The position numbers were made by a program, and so were the translations under genes. Shown here in pieces: positions 1-11,400 of a DNA stretch of 64,000 nucleotides (the first letter of the stretch is position 1; each line of letters opens with the position of its first letter). The notes under the pieces are model-generated. The model searched no databases and had not been told where the DNA came from. It was given only the letters and a program-made list of their open reading frames with translations. The DNA comes from Otatea glauca (taxonomy: Eukaryota > Streptophyta > Magnoliopsida > Poales > Poaceae): NCBI GenBank assembly GCA_036346275.1, contig CM070724.1, positions 51,089,038 through 51,153,037 of the forward strand, read 5' to 3'.

Positions 1-89
1 GATCACAAACTTAACTAATCATGATATCTGCTTTTACACGTAATACAACTAATCACCAATCTCATAGTCATTGACCACAAGTCATCAAA

Positions 90-362
90 CTACCATTTCC
101 AACCATTACTTGGTCACCATTTTCCGGGAGTGGTTATCTAGATTCTAGACTATCTCGGAGTCGAATCAAATTGTAACTTGCACGATACCACGAATGCAAA
201 AAGGGGAGAGCTGGCACAAGGCGATATATCACATGTAATTCAAGCGATCGATGTACAACTTGTGAGTAAAACTTTACTGGTTCAAAATAAATAGCTATAT
301 CTAGTCAGCCTTCTTGACTTGTTCACAAATATCCTCACCTGCTGCTGCCGCCATATATATAG
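90..362 (+). promoter_or_regulatory. Orphan germin-like gene promoter (no gene attached)
   Basis: This stretch aligns by eye to the promoter of the intact germin-like gene (minus strand, upstream of 45798) and to the fragment at 40351-40490. Shared blocks are TTACTTGGTCACC (106-118), AGTCGAATCA (about 170-180), the block CTTGTTCA..A...TCACCTGC (about 317-345) and a TATA-like GCCATATATATAG (about 350-362). With the 40.4 kb copy it also shares ACTTGCACGA and AATGCAAA. The order of blocks is the same as in the intact copy. No germin coding sequence follows: downstream of 362 I see no signal peptide or cupin box. Inference: a duplicated GLP promoter whose gene was lost or displaced by the repeats that start near 1086. 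Confidence 0.6.
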
Positions 363-1084
363 TACATATATGCACACACAAATATACATGATTTTGGAAC
401 AAACATGCAAACAACTTCGGTTTAAGCGTTAAATCAACGTGAAAAATTCCCAAACTATTTCAGTGGATAGCCTATGGAGTATTGCACTGCACTTCAACAT
501 TTTAAATCGAAACTAAAAACAAGTTAAAAAGAGAGCCACAATTGTGAATAGTAACTTAGTTTTGTCCTTTATTTTACTTATAACGTATAATCCCTCTGTT
601 TATATTTATGAAGCTATCACGTATTTTAAGATTTAAACTTTGTAATGTTTAAAGAATAATTAGCTTAAGATTATATAGGTTTAGTTGCACAGAAGTAGTA
701 CCATTAGGTTCGACTTTGAAAGTACTTTCATATAAGAATGATTTTGTAATTATAACAAGATATCGTAAAAGAAATTAATGATTAAAATTAAATTTGAAGA
801 CCTCCGATTCACACCGCGCGTGCCTTATAAAAATTATCAGAGTGAGTAGTTAGTTAGTGATTTCTCTCTCCTTCTTTTCTCCTGCAAAAAAAAAAACTTG
901 AATTTTTTAGGTATGCTAAATTTGTTCAATTAATTTGAAATTTTTTATGTTCATTATTTGGTGCTCAAACCAAAGTTGTTTGCATGTTCGCTAGCTTCTA
1001 GATTTTGGTTACGTACTAGATATCATATGACCCGTATATAAAACAACACTCCTCAGCCGAAGCACTCCTCCATAAACTACCTAG

Positions 1085-1085
<1 letters not shown>
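363..1085. other. AT-rich intergenic sequence, nothing recognised
   Basis: No reading frame, RNA gene or clear repeat was recognised. The sequence is AT-rich with short homopolymer runs. It separates the orphan GLP promoter from the repeat complex that begins at the TA microsatellite. Confidence 0.5.

Positions 1086-1119
<34 letters not shown>
1086..1119. repeat. (TA)n microsatellite
   Basis: An uninterrupted run of TA dinucleotides, 34 bases long. Similar but shorter TA runs occur at the same relative place in the related block near 6027-6042 and near 8066, so the run appears to be part of the repeat family rather than an isolated microsatellite. Confidence 0.9.
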
Positions 1120-1121
<2 letters not shown>

Positions 1122-1280
1122 TGTTATTCTACAGCTACGTGCAAAATAGCATATTCTATACGCTGGTTGGTTTTGCAATTTGACGACCACGCGTCTATTT
1201 GAACATGAATGACTAATAAATGCTACTTAGTGCTTGTACATGAATCTGTTTCTTTTTTAATTTAGCCATAACTTTCAAAT
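1120..1280 (+). repeat. Fold-back family unit flanking the tandem array on its left
   Basis: This segment resembles 6050-6270: both run from a TA repeat into ATTCT.CA.CT.CGTG, then a GCAATTCTACGTGC-like block, then TTTTGCA.TT.GAC, and end in TACATGAATCTG and TTTAGCCATAACTT. The last part is the right arm of the fold-back units further down. It passes directly into the first degenerate copy of the tandem array, so the array lies inside or against this repeat family. Confidence 0.5.
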
Positions 1281-3815
1281 GAGAATGATTTTGGTCTTCA
1301 GATTTTTTAGAATTGTAGAATCTCACATCCTCTACGTATGATAATTTTTTGAGAACTTTTCAAAATATGTACATGTGTTTTTCATTAACTTTAGAAAACA
1401 CTCGATATGTTGCATTTTTACTATTCAAACAAATGATATGTTACGAGCTATTAAACCAGATGTTACCATACCGAAACAAAGTGTTAGATAATAGCTTTAC
1501 ACAAGATATAGTAACAGCTTGAGTAATAGGAAGTAAAATGTTATTTTCTTGACAGTAAAAGATAGTATATATGTGCTGTTGTTTGATACTTTGTTATTTT
1601 TATATCCCTCAAATCCGATTGAGTTTCGTCTTTAAATTTTACAGAGTTGTAGAATCTCACCTCCCCTACATGTGATAATGTTTTGAGAATTTTTCACAGT
1701 AAAATGTTATTTTTTTGACATTAAAAGATAGTATATGCTGCTGTTTGACACTTTGTTATTTTCATATCTCTCAAATCCAACTGAGTTTCGTCTTCAAATT
1801 TTATAGAGTCGTAGAAGCACACTTACCCTACCTATGGTAATTTTTTGAGATTTTTTGAAAACTTATACATATGATTTTCATAAATTTTACACCATAAAAC
1901 TGTTGTATATAACATATGTAACACATTGAGTAATAGACAATAAGATATAGTTTTTTTGATAGTAAAATGTAGTATATGCTGCTGTTAAACACTTTATTAT
2001 TTTTATGTCTCTCAAATTCTATTGAATTTGGTCTTCAAATTTTTAAGGTTGTAGAATCTCACCACCCCTACATGTGGTATTTTTTTTTAAAATTCTTCCT
2101 AGCAAAATGTTATTTTTTACATTATAAAATAGTATATGCTTCTCTTTGGCACTTTGTTATTTTCATATCTCTCAAATCCTATTGAGTTTGGTCTTCAAAT
2201 TTTACAGAGTTGTAGAATCTTACCTCCTCTATGTGTGGTAATTTTTTTGAGAAATTTTCACTATAAAATGTTGTTTTTTTTATATTAAAAGATAGTATAT
2301 GTTGCTGTTTGGTACTTTTTTATTTTCATATCTCTCAAATCCAATTGAGTTTGGTCTTCAAATTTTACAGGATCATAGAAGCTCACCTACCCTACGTATG
2401 GTAATTTTTAAAAAACTTGTACTTATAATTTTCATAAATTTTAACCCATAAAACTGCTGTATACAACATATGTAATAAATTGAGTAATAGGCAGTAACAT
2501 GTAATTTTGTTAATAGTAAAATGTAGTATATGCTACTGTTTACCACTTTGTTATTTTTATATCTCTCAAATCCGATTGATTTTGGTCTTCAAATTTTACA
2601 AGATTGTAGAATCTCACCACCCCAACTAGTGGTAATTTTGAGAATTTTTCACAGTAAAATGTTATTTTTTTGATATTAAAAAATAGTTTATGCTGCTGTT
2701 TGACACTTTGTTATTTTCATATCTCTCAAATCCGATTGAGTTTAGTTTTCAAATTTTACAGAGTTGTAGAATCTCACCTACCCTATGCGTGGTAATTTTT
2801 TGAGAATTGTTGACAGTAAAATGTTATTTTTTTGACATTAAAAGATAGTATATCCTGCTGTTTGGTACGTTTTTATTTTCATATCTCTCAAATCCAGTTG
2901 AGTTTGGTCTTCAAATTCTACAGGATCGTAGAAGCTCACCTACCCTACATATGTTAATTTTTTAAGATTTTCTGAAAAGTTGTACATATAATTTTCATAA
3001 GTTTTACATAATAAAATTGCTATATACAGCATATAGTAACACATTGACTAATAGGGAGTAAGATATAGTTTTCTTTACAGTAAAATGTGGTATATGCAGC
3101 TGTTTAGTACTTTGTTATTTTTATATCTCTTAAAATCGATTGAGTTTGGTCTTCAAATTTTACAAGGTCGTAGAATCTCATCACCCCTATGTGTGGTAAT
3201 TTTTTGAGAATTGTTCACAGTAAAATGTTATTTTTTTGACATTAAAAGATAGTATATGCTATTGTTTGGTATTTTGTTATTTTCATATCTCTCAAATCCG
3301 ATTGAGTTTGCTCTTCAAATTTTATAGAGTTCTAGAATCTCACCTACCATACGTGTGGTAATTTTTTGAGATTTTTTCACACTAAAATGTTATTTTTTTG
3401 ACATTAAAAGATAGTATATGCTGCTGTTTGGCACTTTGTTATTTTCATATATCTCAAATCCAATTTATTTCGGTCTTCAAATTTTACAGGGTCGTAGAAG
3501 CTCACCTACCCTACGTATGGTAATTTTTTGAAAACTTGTACATATGATTTTCATAAATTTATACCATAAAGCTGTTGTATATAACATATAGTAACACATT
3601 GAGTAATAGGCAATAACATGTAATTTTCTTAACAGTAAAAGGTAGTATATGCTGCTGTTTAGCACTTTATTTTTTTATATCTCTCAAATCCGATTGAGTT
3701 TGGCCTTCAAATTTTACAGGATTATAGAATATCACCTCCCCTACGTGTGGTAATTATTTGAGAATTTTTTATAGTAAAATATTATTTTTTTGATAGTAAA
3801 ATCTATGTACACCAA
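1281..3815 (+). repeat. Higher-order tandem repeat array (short-short-long monomers)
   Basis: A conserved CTCAAATCCGATTGAGTTTG-like box recurs with its core near 1611, 1772, 2014, 2174, 2337, 2568, 2728, 2889, 3132, 3294, 3456 and 3686. Successive spacings are about 161, 242, 160, 163, 231, 160, 161, 243, 162, 162 and 230. The array is therefore built from two short monomers (about 160 bp) followed by one long monomer (about 230-243 bp), with a trimer period of about 554-564 bp seen three times. The long monomer carries an extra segment with a TTTTCATAAATTTTA.ACC.TAAA-type core, followed by a GTAACACATTGAGTAATAGG-like block. A degenerate first copy lies at about 1281-1510. No coding potential is apparent; the short frames inside are chance. 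Confidence 0.85.
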
Positions 3816-3926
3816 TAATAAAATCTATGTATATAAATAGTAAAATTTGATTCATTTGGTTTTTATTGGCCATACTTACATCATTACGTTCCTCTCGTCA
3901 TCAGTAAGCTACTGGTAAAAACCGTT
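3816..3926 (+). repeat. Left piece of a fold-back unit, interrupted at 3926
   Basis: The tandem array ends here and runs into GATAGTAAAATCTATGTA-type sequence, then CTCTCGTCATCAGTAAGC and TACTGGTAAAAACCGTT. The same order is present at 6470-6535, 6890-6960 and 7360-7430. The unit is broken by the inserted element 3927-5795 and resumes at 5796 with CGTGAATCGGAGCT, which follows the same motif in the other copies. Confidence 0.7.
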
Positions 3927-5795
3927 GAAGGATCTAGTTGGCCTAGAGGGGGGTTGAATAGGCAACTTTTTCAAGTTTTAACAATTTACAATTCTTTAAG
4001 AGAGAATAGTACAGAACAGATGTAAAAAACAAACAATGAAAACAGCGAAAGCAATAAAGAGAAATAGAGCACAAAAGAGACAGAGATTTATCCCGTGGTT
4101 CAGAGCTGCACTCCTAATCCACGTTGAAGCACTTCTTCCGAAGTTTTGCTTCTCCAAAGCTAGTTGCAGTAGCTCCGGTGATCACTCAGGTAACTCTTTC
4201 ACTACTCCAGTGAGGTGAGTTCCAAACCTCTCACAATCACAGTAGCCTTCCATAATCACCTTTGGACAGGTCGCACTGTTCACTTTCTCCAAGCTGTTTA
4301 GGATCACTAAGATCCAAGAGTAATAAACTTTGCACAAGCTCTGTCTCTTGGTTCACTTCGCAATTCACACAACTAGACTCTGGCTTAGAGCTAACACACT
4401 TAGAGATGTTTGAGAATTATGGTGTGAAGTTGAAGCACAGACTTCGCAATGAATATGCTAGTATGTAAGGAGTTCATCTGTATCTTTGGTAGATGGCTCA
4501 GGAAATACTTATATAGCCATTTGGAATGAATATAGCCGTTACACCTGCTACAGTAGCCGTTGGACGTGTCAGATGTCAGAAATATCAGAAATATACATGT
4601 ACAACGGACTAAGCAACAGTGCCTAGCGATACTGGACATGTGTATGACGGACCAAATTTGAGCATTCACGACGAACCAAAAAATTTGTTCCGTTGTACAT
4701 GGGCTTTTCATAGAGATTGGTCTAGCATACAACTGAGAGATATACATGTGCGTCGGACCAAATATTTTGGTCCATCATACATGGACTTTTTAAGAGTTAG
4801 GTCTGTCATAGAGACACATGTACGTCGGACTAAATGTTTGGTCCGTCATACATGGACTTTTTAAGAGTTAGGTCTGTCATAGAGACACATGTACGTCGGA
4901 CCAAATGTTTGGTCCGTCATACATGGACTTTTCAAGAGTTAGCAGCCAAAGACCCTTTTTCAACAGAGATAAGTTTTATTCAAGCGTTTTACTTTAGCAA
5001 CGGACTAAGCTTTCAAGCACGAATATTTGGTCCGTTGTCAAAGTAAAACCCTTTTGAATGATAAAGGATATTCATTTACGGTTTCAATAAATAGGACAAC
5101 ACAGTTTGGTCCGGCCAAAGGCTTATGAACTGAAAGAGTGCCGGACCAAATTTTTGGTCCGCTGTAAATGGAAAACGGAGAACATGTTTGGTCTGTCACG
5201 GAGAAGTGACTATAACATGTATGTCGGACCAAATTTTTGGTCCGTCATACATGGCAAACCCTTAGCTATCAGATGATTTTCAAGAAGGTTTTTATCAAGG
5301 ATGAAGGAATATGAAAACAAGAGATTTTGGTCCGATGATCATATATTTGATGGGAGTTTTGACGCAGAAGAGTTTCATGGTTGGATCAAAGAATCTTCTT
5401 GACTTTAAAAGAATATGCTGTGTATGCAACAGACTGAAGAAGTGGATAGCTGAAATTTGGTATGTTGTACCAAGAGTTATGATTTAAAGGACAATGACTA
5501 AGCGTCTTTTGCTCCGAGAAATCTAGTTTTGTCTTTGCCTTATGATCCAATCCACTAGCTTGTACAAGGTCCCTCTTTAGACAACCAAAAAAGAAAGAAA
5601 CAAGCCTAGCTATTTGACTTGAATCATCTCCCAAGTCATAGACTAGAACTAAGCACCTTAATCTTGTTCATTCAACTTGCTTCTTTATTGAATCCAGCAT
5701 ATGTTCTTCAAAGCTTTGTGTATTATTAACTTGGTCATGAATACCGAAACTATAATAAAACATAATAATAAAATTGAGGGGGCCTAGATACTATC
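3927..5795. mobile_element. Inserted non-autonomous TIR element, 1.87 kb
   Basis: The fold-back unit reads continuously from 3926 to 5803 if this segment is removed. The bases AACCGTT occur on both sides (3920-3926 and 5796-5802), giving a 5-7 bp target duplication. The ends are imperfect inverted repeats: GAAGGATCTAG at the left and, on the other strand, GATAGTATCTAG at the right. Next to the left end is the G-rich block CCTAGAGGGGGGTTGAATAG and next to the right end TTGAGGGGGCCTAG; from memory, both are common at insertions in plant genomes. There is no transposase and no convincing long frame. The superfamily is not assigned because the duplication length is ambiguous. Confidence 0.6.
4740..4945 (+). 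repeat. Tandem repeat of 71 bp units with hairpin cores
   Basis: The segment ATGGACTTTTTAAGAGTTAG begins at 4781, 4852 and (with one change) 4923, a period of 71 bp. Each unit contains CGGACCAAA...TTTGGTCCG, a near-perfect palindrome. Further isolated copies of the palindrome lie near 4655, 5030, 5140 and 5227. The cluster lies inside the inserted element 3927-5795. Confidence 0.8.
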
Positions 5796-7640
5796 AACCG
5801 TTCGTGAATCGGAGCTGCTAATAAGAAGTTATGGCTAAAAAAACAAAACAACATGTTCATGTACAAACTAGAAACTCATTTACTTGCTACTCTGACTACA
5901 TTGGTAATTGGCTTAGCCAACACACGTTACGCGGGCGTACGTGAGATGTTTTCTGGGTTGTACGCTTATTACGACCGGCGCGTAGAATAAGCATCGCTGC
6001 GCGCAGGAGTAGAATAGCGTTACCGTATATATATATATATAGACACACATACACACACTATTCTGCAACTGCGTGTAGTTTGAGCAATTCTACGTGCCGA
6101 TCGATTTTGCAGTTCGACCGAGCCGAGCGTTGCACTAATTAGCACTACGGAATTTGCGACTGACCCTTGGAATATTAATCATCCGGAATTAATGCATGCA
6201 TGTGTGTTACCGAGAGATGCAAAGATGTATACATGAATCTGATTTCTATTTGTTTTAGCCATGAATTTTTATTCACATGTCCGATTCACGAACAAATTTC
6301 ACCATTAGATTACTGATGATGAGAGGAAAACATGATATAAGACTTGATAATAAACTTCGCATAAATCAAATTTTATTGCCAAATGTACATCAGTTTACTA
6401 CTGTATGATAGTAAAATCTATATATAGCGATAGTAACATCTATATATACGGATAGTAAAATCTATTTTATGTGCCGACACTTATATCAGTGTGTTGCTCT
6501 CGTCGTAGTAAGCTACTGGTGAAAACAGTTTGTGAATCGGAGCTGTCAATAAAAGGTTATGGCTAAATCAAAGAAAATACAGATTCATGTGTAAACTACG
6601 AAATTTTGCATGCATGTCTGTGACCGAGATATGCAAATATGCGTTTTCTAGTTATACATGAATCTGATTTTTATTTGTTTTAGCCATAACTTTTTATTTG
6701 CAGCTCCGATTCATGAACGAATTTCACCATTAGATTACTAATAATGAGAGGAACAACATGATATAAGTCTCGCTAATAAACGTCGTATAAATCAAATTTT
6801 ACTGCCAAATGTACATCAATTTACTACTGTATGATAGTAAAATCTATGTATACCGATAGTAACATCTATATATACGGATAGTAAGATCTGTTTTATAAGC
6901 CGAGACTTATATCGGTGTGTTTCTCTCATCATCAGTAAGCTACTGGTGAAAGCGGTTTGTGAATCGGAGCTGTCAATAAAAAGTTATAGCTAAATAAAAA
7001 AACAGATTTATGTACAAACTACGAAACACATTACTAATGAGGCATGATCGACTAGTACAAATATCTTTTGTATAGTGTTTTCTAGTTTGTACATGAATTT
7101 GTGTATTTTCTTTGATTTGGCTATAACTTTTTATCGTCAGCTCCGATGCACGAATGGTTTTCACCAATAACTTACTGACGACGAGAGCAACATGATGATA
7201 TAAGTCTCGCTAATAAACGCTGCATGATGATTTTTACTGCCATTTTACCGAATGCATCATAACATTTTACTACCGCACAGGCTGCTGAACCTCTGGTATG
7301 GTATTAAATATATGTATACCGATAGTAACATCTATGCATACAGATAGTAAATTCTATTTTATGTGCTGAGACTTATGTTAATGTGTTGCTCTCGTCGTCA
7401 GTAAGCTACTGGTGAAAACTATTTGTGAATCGGAGCTAACGGTAAAAAGTTATGACTAAATCAAAGAAAAAAACATATTCATGTACAAACTACGAAGCAC
7501 ATTTATTAGTTTGTGCACGTATGAGTTCACAATAAACGAACGTTTACACAGGATTGTTCAACGACACAGGGTTACGGCTCGTGAGTGAAATAGCCTAATT
7601 AGCGCGCAAGCGCAGATTAGCGCTACCGTGTGTATGTATA
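5796..7640. repeat. Block of fold-back repeat units
   Basis: Left arms contain CAGTAAGCTACTGGTGAAAA followed by GTGAATCGGAGCT and TTATGGCTAAATCAAAGAAA; they start near 5800, 6530, 6960 and 7425. Right arms are their reverse complements (for example AGCTCCGATTCATGAACGAA near 6702, and near 6290 and 7140). Left and right arms alternate, so the units can fold back. Spacing of the last left arms is about 427 and 466 bp. The central loops carry GCATGC-rich or CGCG-rich sequence, and the stretches 5915-6045 and 7560-7640 share TAGCG.TACCGT followed by a TA-rich run. No transposase is present. Confidence 0.7.
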
Positions 7641-7652
7641 GGAAGCTGAAAT

Positions 7653-8043
7653 GGGGCACTATGGTGTCTGAGCACCATGATTTTAAATGCGCAAATTCAA
7701 GCCATATTCGAGTATATTTTTAAAAAAATTCAGTTTTAGAGTATATACCCATCTATAACAATTCAAATGAAACACATACCTTTGAAAAAATATACTCGAA
7801 TTCAAAGATTTTGAACTAGTTTGGATCACATGCTTTGCTGATTTATATATAAAATCAGCACATACCTACAACCAAACTATCATAAAAAGAGAAAATCTAG
7901 TTTAAATTTCAGTTCAAACTTTTTTGAACTACTTAGTAAACTGGTTAAGCTCAACATCCTAAAACTTTCAAAAAAATTTGCATGAAATACATAGAGAAGA
8001 TATCCTTTTTGATCATGGTGTTTGGGCACCATATATGGTGCCC
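7653..8043. mobile_element. MITE with GGGGCAC termini
   Basis: A 391 bp non-coding segment bounded by inverted repeats. The left end reads GGGGCACTATGGTGTCTGAG followed by CACCATGAT; the right end on the other strand reads GGGCACCATATATGGTGCCC followed by AAACACCATGAT. The interior is AT-rich. From memory, ends of this type are frequent in grass MITEs. I could not find a convincing target duplication: the flanks are GCTGAAAT and TAGCTAGG. Confidence 0.6.
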
Positions 8044-8461
8044 TAGCTAGGTAATTATACTACAATATATATATATATATACATACATACCCGCGCGCGC
8101 CAAAGACTTTACTATGGAAGCACTGTTTACCTCAAGAACCCTTGAGGCAAAGGGTTGTGCCTGAAGGCATGCACGTACGTAGTTCCATCCTTCGGCGTAG
8201 AAAAAAAGGGTCGAGTAGATGGCACCGTATGTTCCAGTTCAATTTTATTCGCCTAGATGATCACACATCTAGCTCTAGGCAACCATGGGGACCAAGAGAG
8301 GCAGCGACTGTCCACATCCATCTCCGAGCATATTCTAATCTAGTCTGGTGTTTGATATATCCTGACCATTGCGACTTCATTGCAATGAAATCACCTCTGA
8401 CCTTGGAGGCAAGCCGGGCACATGGCCATTCTGCTATTTATTTGCTGAAATAAAACATCTC
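8044..8461. other. Intergenic, nothing assigned
   Basis: A short TA/CA-rich run (8066-8095) is followed by GC-balanced sequence. The open frame at 8142-8453 shows no recognisable domain and has the composition of chance sequence. A small palindrome, CCTCAAGAACCCTTGAGG, lies near 8131-8148. Confidence 0.4.
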
Positions 8462-11400
8462 TGGTAGCATCCCGAAAAATGCAATAATATGAAAATTAAT
8501 ATTTTGAATTCGAATATAATTGTTTCTGATTTTCCTGGCATTATTAGAATTTATTTGGATTTTCCTGGATTTTTGTATTGGATGAAAAATCAAACAAATA
8601 GAATTAAAGAATGAATAATGGTAAAAAGATAAAAAGGTAAAAGTAAAATTTTGGAAAGATTTACCATGGAACCCTAACCGTGCTGGTAAGTCAGTAAAAT
8701 CAACAAGTAAAAATTTTATACACACAAAAACAAATAAATAAAATCAATGATATCTCTTTTGACTAAAAACAGTGAAGTCAGAATTAGTGTAAAATATTCG
8801 AAACTTATCTGGAGCCATAAAAATTACTATAACACCCTCATAGTAGAATTTATCCCTGGTAACAATTTCAGAAGTTTATCATGTCATTTAGACTTTCAAA
8901 AAATTCAAAAAACAGAGGCTTGGAAAATCTGCAAAATAGCATTTCAGAAATATTATAAAATAAATACATAACATTTTATCTTGATATTTTTATGGGAGGA
9001 TACTTGACCTAAATTTAACTCTTCATAAAAGTTTCAAAAATAAATAATACAATTTGAACCCTTAAATAAACAAAACACCGAAATGAAAATTTTGGTTGAA
9101 GCACAGTGTCAGAATTTTAATTAATTAATTATAATATATTTTGATCCTAAATTTTACTGAATTCTTAAAACTACCAGGAGACATTATTAAAAAAGTTTTG
9201 ATATTTTTCAACTTGATCTGATAGCCGTTTAATTTTGAGTACTAATCTGTCCCGAGCTGCCTTTCTTCCTTATCCCATCCCCTACCCATGACATGTGGGC
9301 CAACCATTCTTTGGAATCAACCAGAGAGGCCCTTCTCTCCCTTCCTGGTGGTCCCCGGCCCCGCCTGTCAGGCTCTCTTCTCCTCTCTTCTTCCCTTTGC
9401 CGACCGAGCCCTCTCACTCTTCTCCCCGCTGAATCAGCGCAACTTCTCCACCGCCGTGCAATCAACTGGCGCCACGTTCATCCTTGGAGGCCGTGCGCCA
9501 TACCCTGACCAGCTCACATCATTTATTGCCGGCGAGACTTCGCGCCACTTCGCCCAAGTAGCTCAGGACCGAGCCGCCGAATTCGCTTCCGTTCAAACCC
9601 TGGCCATCACCGTCCTTGCGGCCTATAAATACCCCAGCAGCGTCACATTGAGGCCTTCCACTTCCCTTAGCTACTCTCTGAACCGAACACCCAAGCCAAC
9701 ACTCGGTTCTTCGCCATTTTCGCTGGGAACCCAAAAGGGGGGAATCACCAAATTGCGCCAATCCAGCACATCTCTTTCCAATCACTCCCCTCTAGAGCGC
9801 CTCTGAGCATCTCCAAACCCATCCCACTCGTCAATTTCAACTCTTCTTACCTGCAGTACCGCCGCATCACACTCTTTCTTCCCCACGGCCGACGCACGGT
9901 GGCAAGGCCGCTCGGCCAAGCTCCGGCCCAACCAACCGGCAAAATGGAACTTAGGTAACTCCTTGATGCTCGCATCGTTACCCATTCGAGTCGAGCCTCA
10001 CCCATTCTCCTTCTCCGTCGAGCTTTCGCCACCGCCGCCGCCCCTCTCGGTGGCGAGGTATCTCCGGCCATCACCGGAGGCGATGGAGCCCACCATCGGG
10101 TGCGCGTCGGTGAGGTGATGCTCATGGTGCCCTCGCCCGGCCGATCCCGCCGCTCCTTCGTCGCCAGTGAGCTGCCCTAGCGCCTCCCCTGCTTCGGCTC
10201 ACTGCTCGGCGAGCCCGCTTTGTCATCCAGTGGCGCAAGAGCCAGTGCATTCGGTAAAATACGCTTTCTCAACTCTGAAGACGTATTTCCAATTTTCAGT
10301 ACATTTTCCAAACTGAGTTAAATTCAATCTTGAATATCTTTTGCATCATTAACCCGAATGAAATGAAACAAATTTATAAAATCATCTAAAATCATGTGCT
10401 TCCATAATATGTAATAAAATTTTGAAAATGATCTATGGGAAAATTTGAAATTCAAATTTAAAGAAAAGGCTTAAAGAGATGCTACATATTAAAATGTTGT
10501 AAACAAACTTAGAATTGAATGAAACTAATTTTAGTGAAATCCTTGTGCTTCCAGAAGTTCAAATATATAAAAATATTTAAATTTCATTTATGTTTAAACT
10601 ACTTTCTATTAAAGATTGTATTCAATGCATTGGAAATTCAAATAAGCATAACTTGAATAAAAGAAGTATGAAATAAGTAAAATTGATTTCTAAATATTAG
10701 TGTGACAGTATAATACCTGAATTTTCCAAATAATTAAGAAGTGAACTTGATTTGAGTTCTCTTGAGAAATATGAAATAACCTAAGTGTAAAATGCATAGG
10801 AAATCAAATAGTTAAAATATGGATCGAATGAATTCAAATAATCACAAACCAGTTTTGTTATACTCCTAGCATCACAAGGATTCCAGATGTATAATAATGT
10901 TTAAGGTTTATCATATAAAACAATAAATGTTTAGTAGTCAAAGCATTAATACTTGCATAATTTGAATAGTTATAACTTTCACAAATAAACATCAAATTTG
11001 ACGAAACCAATTCCTGGTAACCTGAAATATAATACCCTTGCTAATTATGTAAAAATATCTTATGATTGTGCTAATTTGAACTAAGTCCATATTAGACCCT
11101 AATGAGCACTTATATAGAAAACGTTTCGGATAACAACCAAATATCGAGAAACCAATTTCAAAACACTCTTAGTATCATAACCTGTTAATGCCTCAAAAAT
11201 GGATAGAATATCTTATAGGGTGTAGTTGCAATCTTATACCAAAAACTGAACCTGTGTCGGGTAGTAATAGAAACACTCAAGCTTTTTCGTCAACCCGTAG
11301 AATGCCTCGTCAAAGTGCAAAAATTATGAAGATCAGTTTAGAAATGATATTTAGGATATGGACTATCATATTCTAGAAAAATAACTTATTTACAGCTTGC

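Noticed and set aside
1281..3815. Regularly spaced repeats that might suggest a CRISPR-like array
   Set aside because: Monomers are 160-243 bp, contiguous and diverged without unique spacers, in a plant genome; it is a satellite-type array.
8142..8453. A 103-residue frame
   Set aside because: No domain, no splice or promoter context, and composition of non-coding sequence.
9288..9806. A 172-residue frame in GC-rich sequence
   Set aside because: It lies across the TATA box and promoter core of the solo LTR and shows no domain; antisense frames of similar size overlap it.
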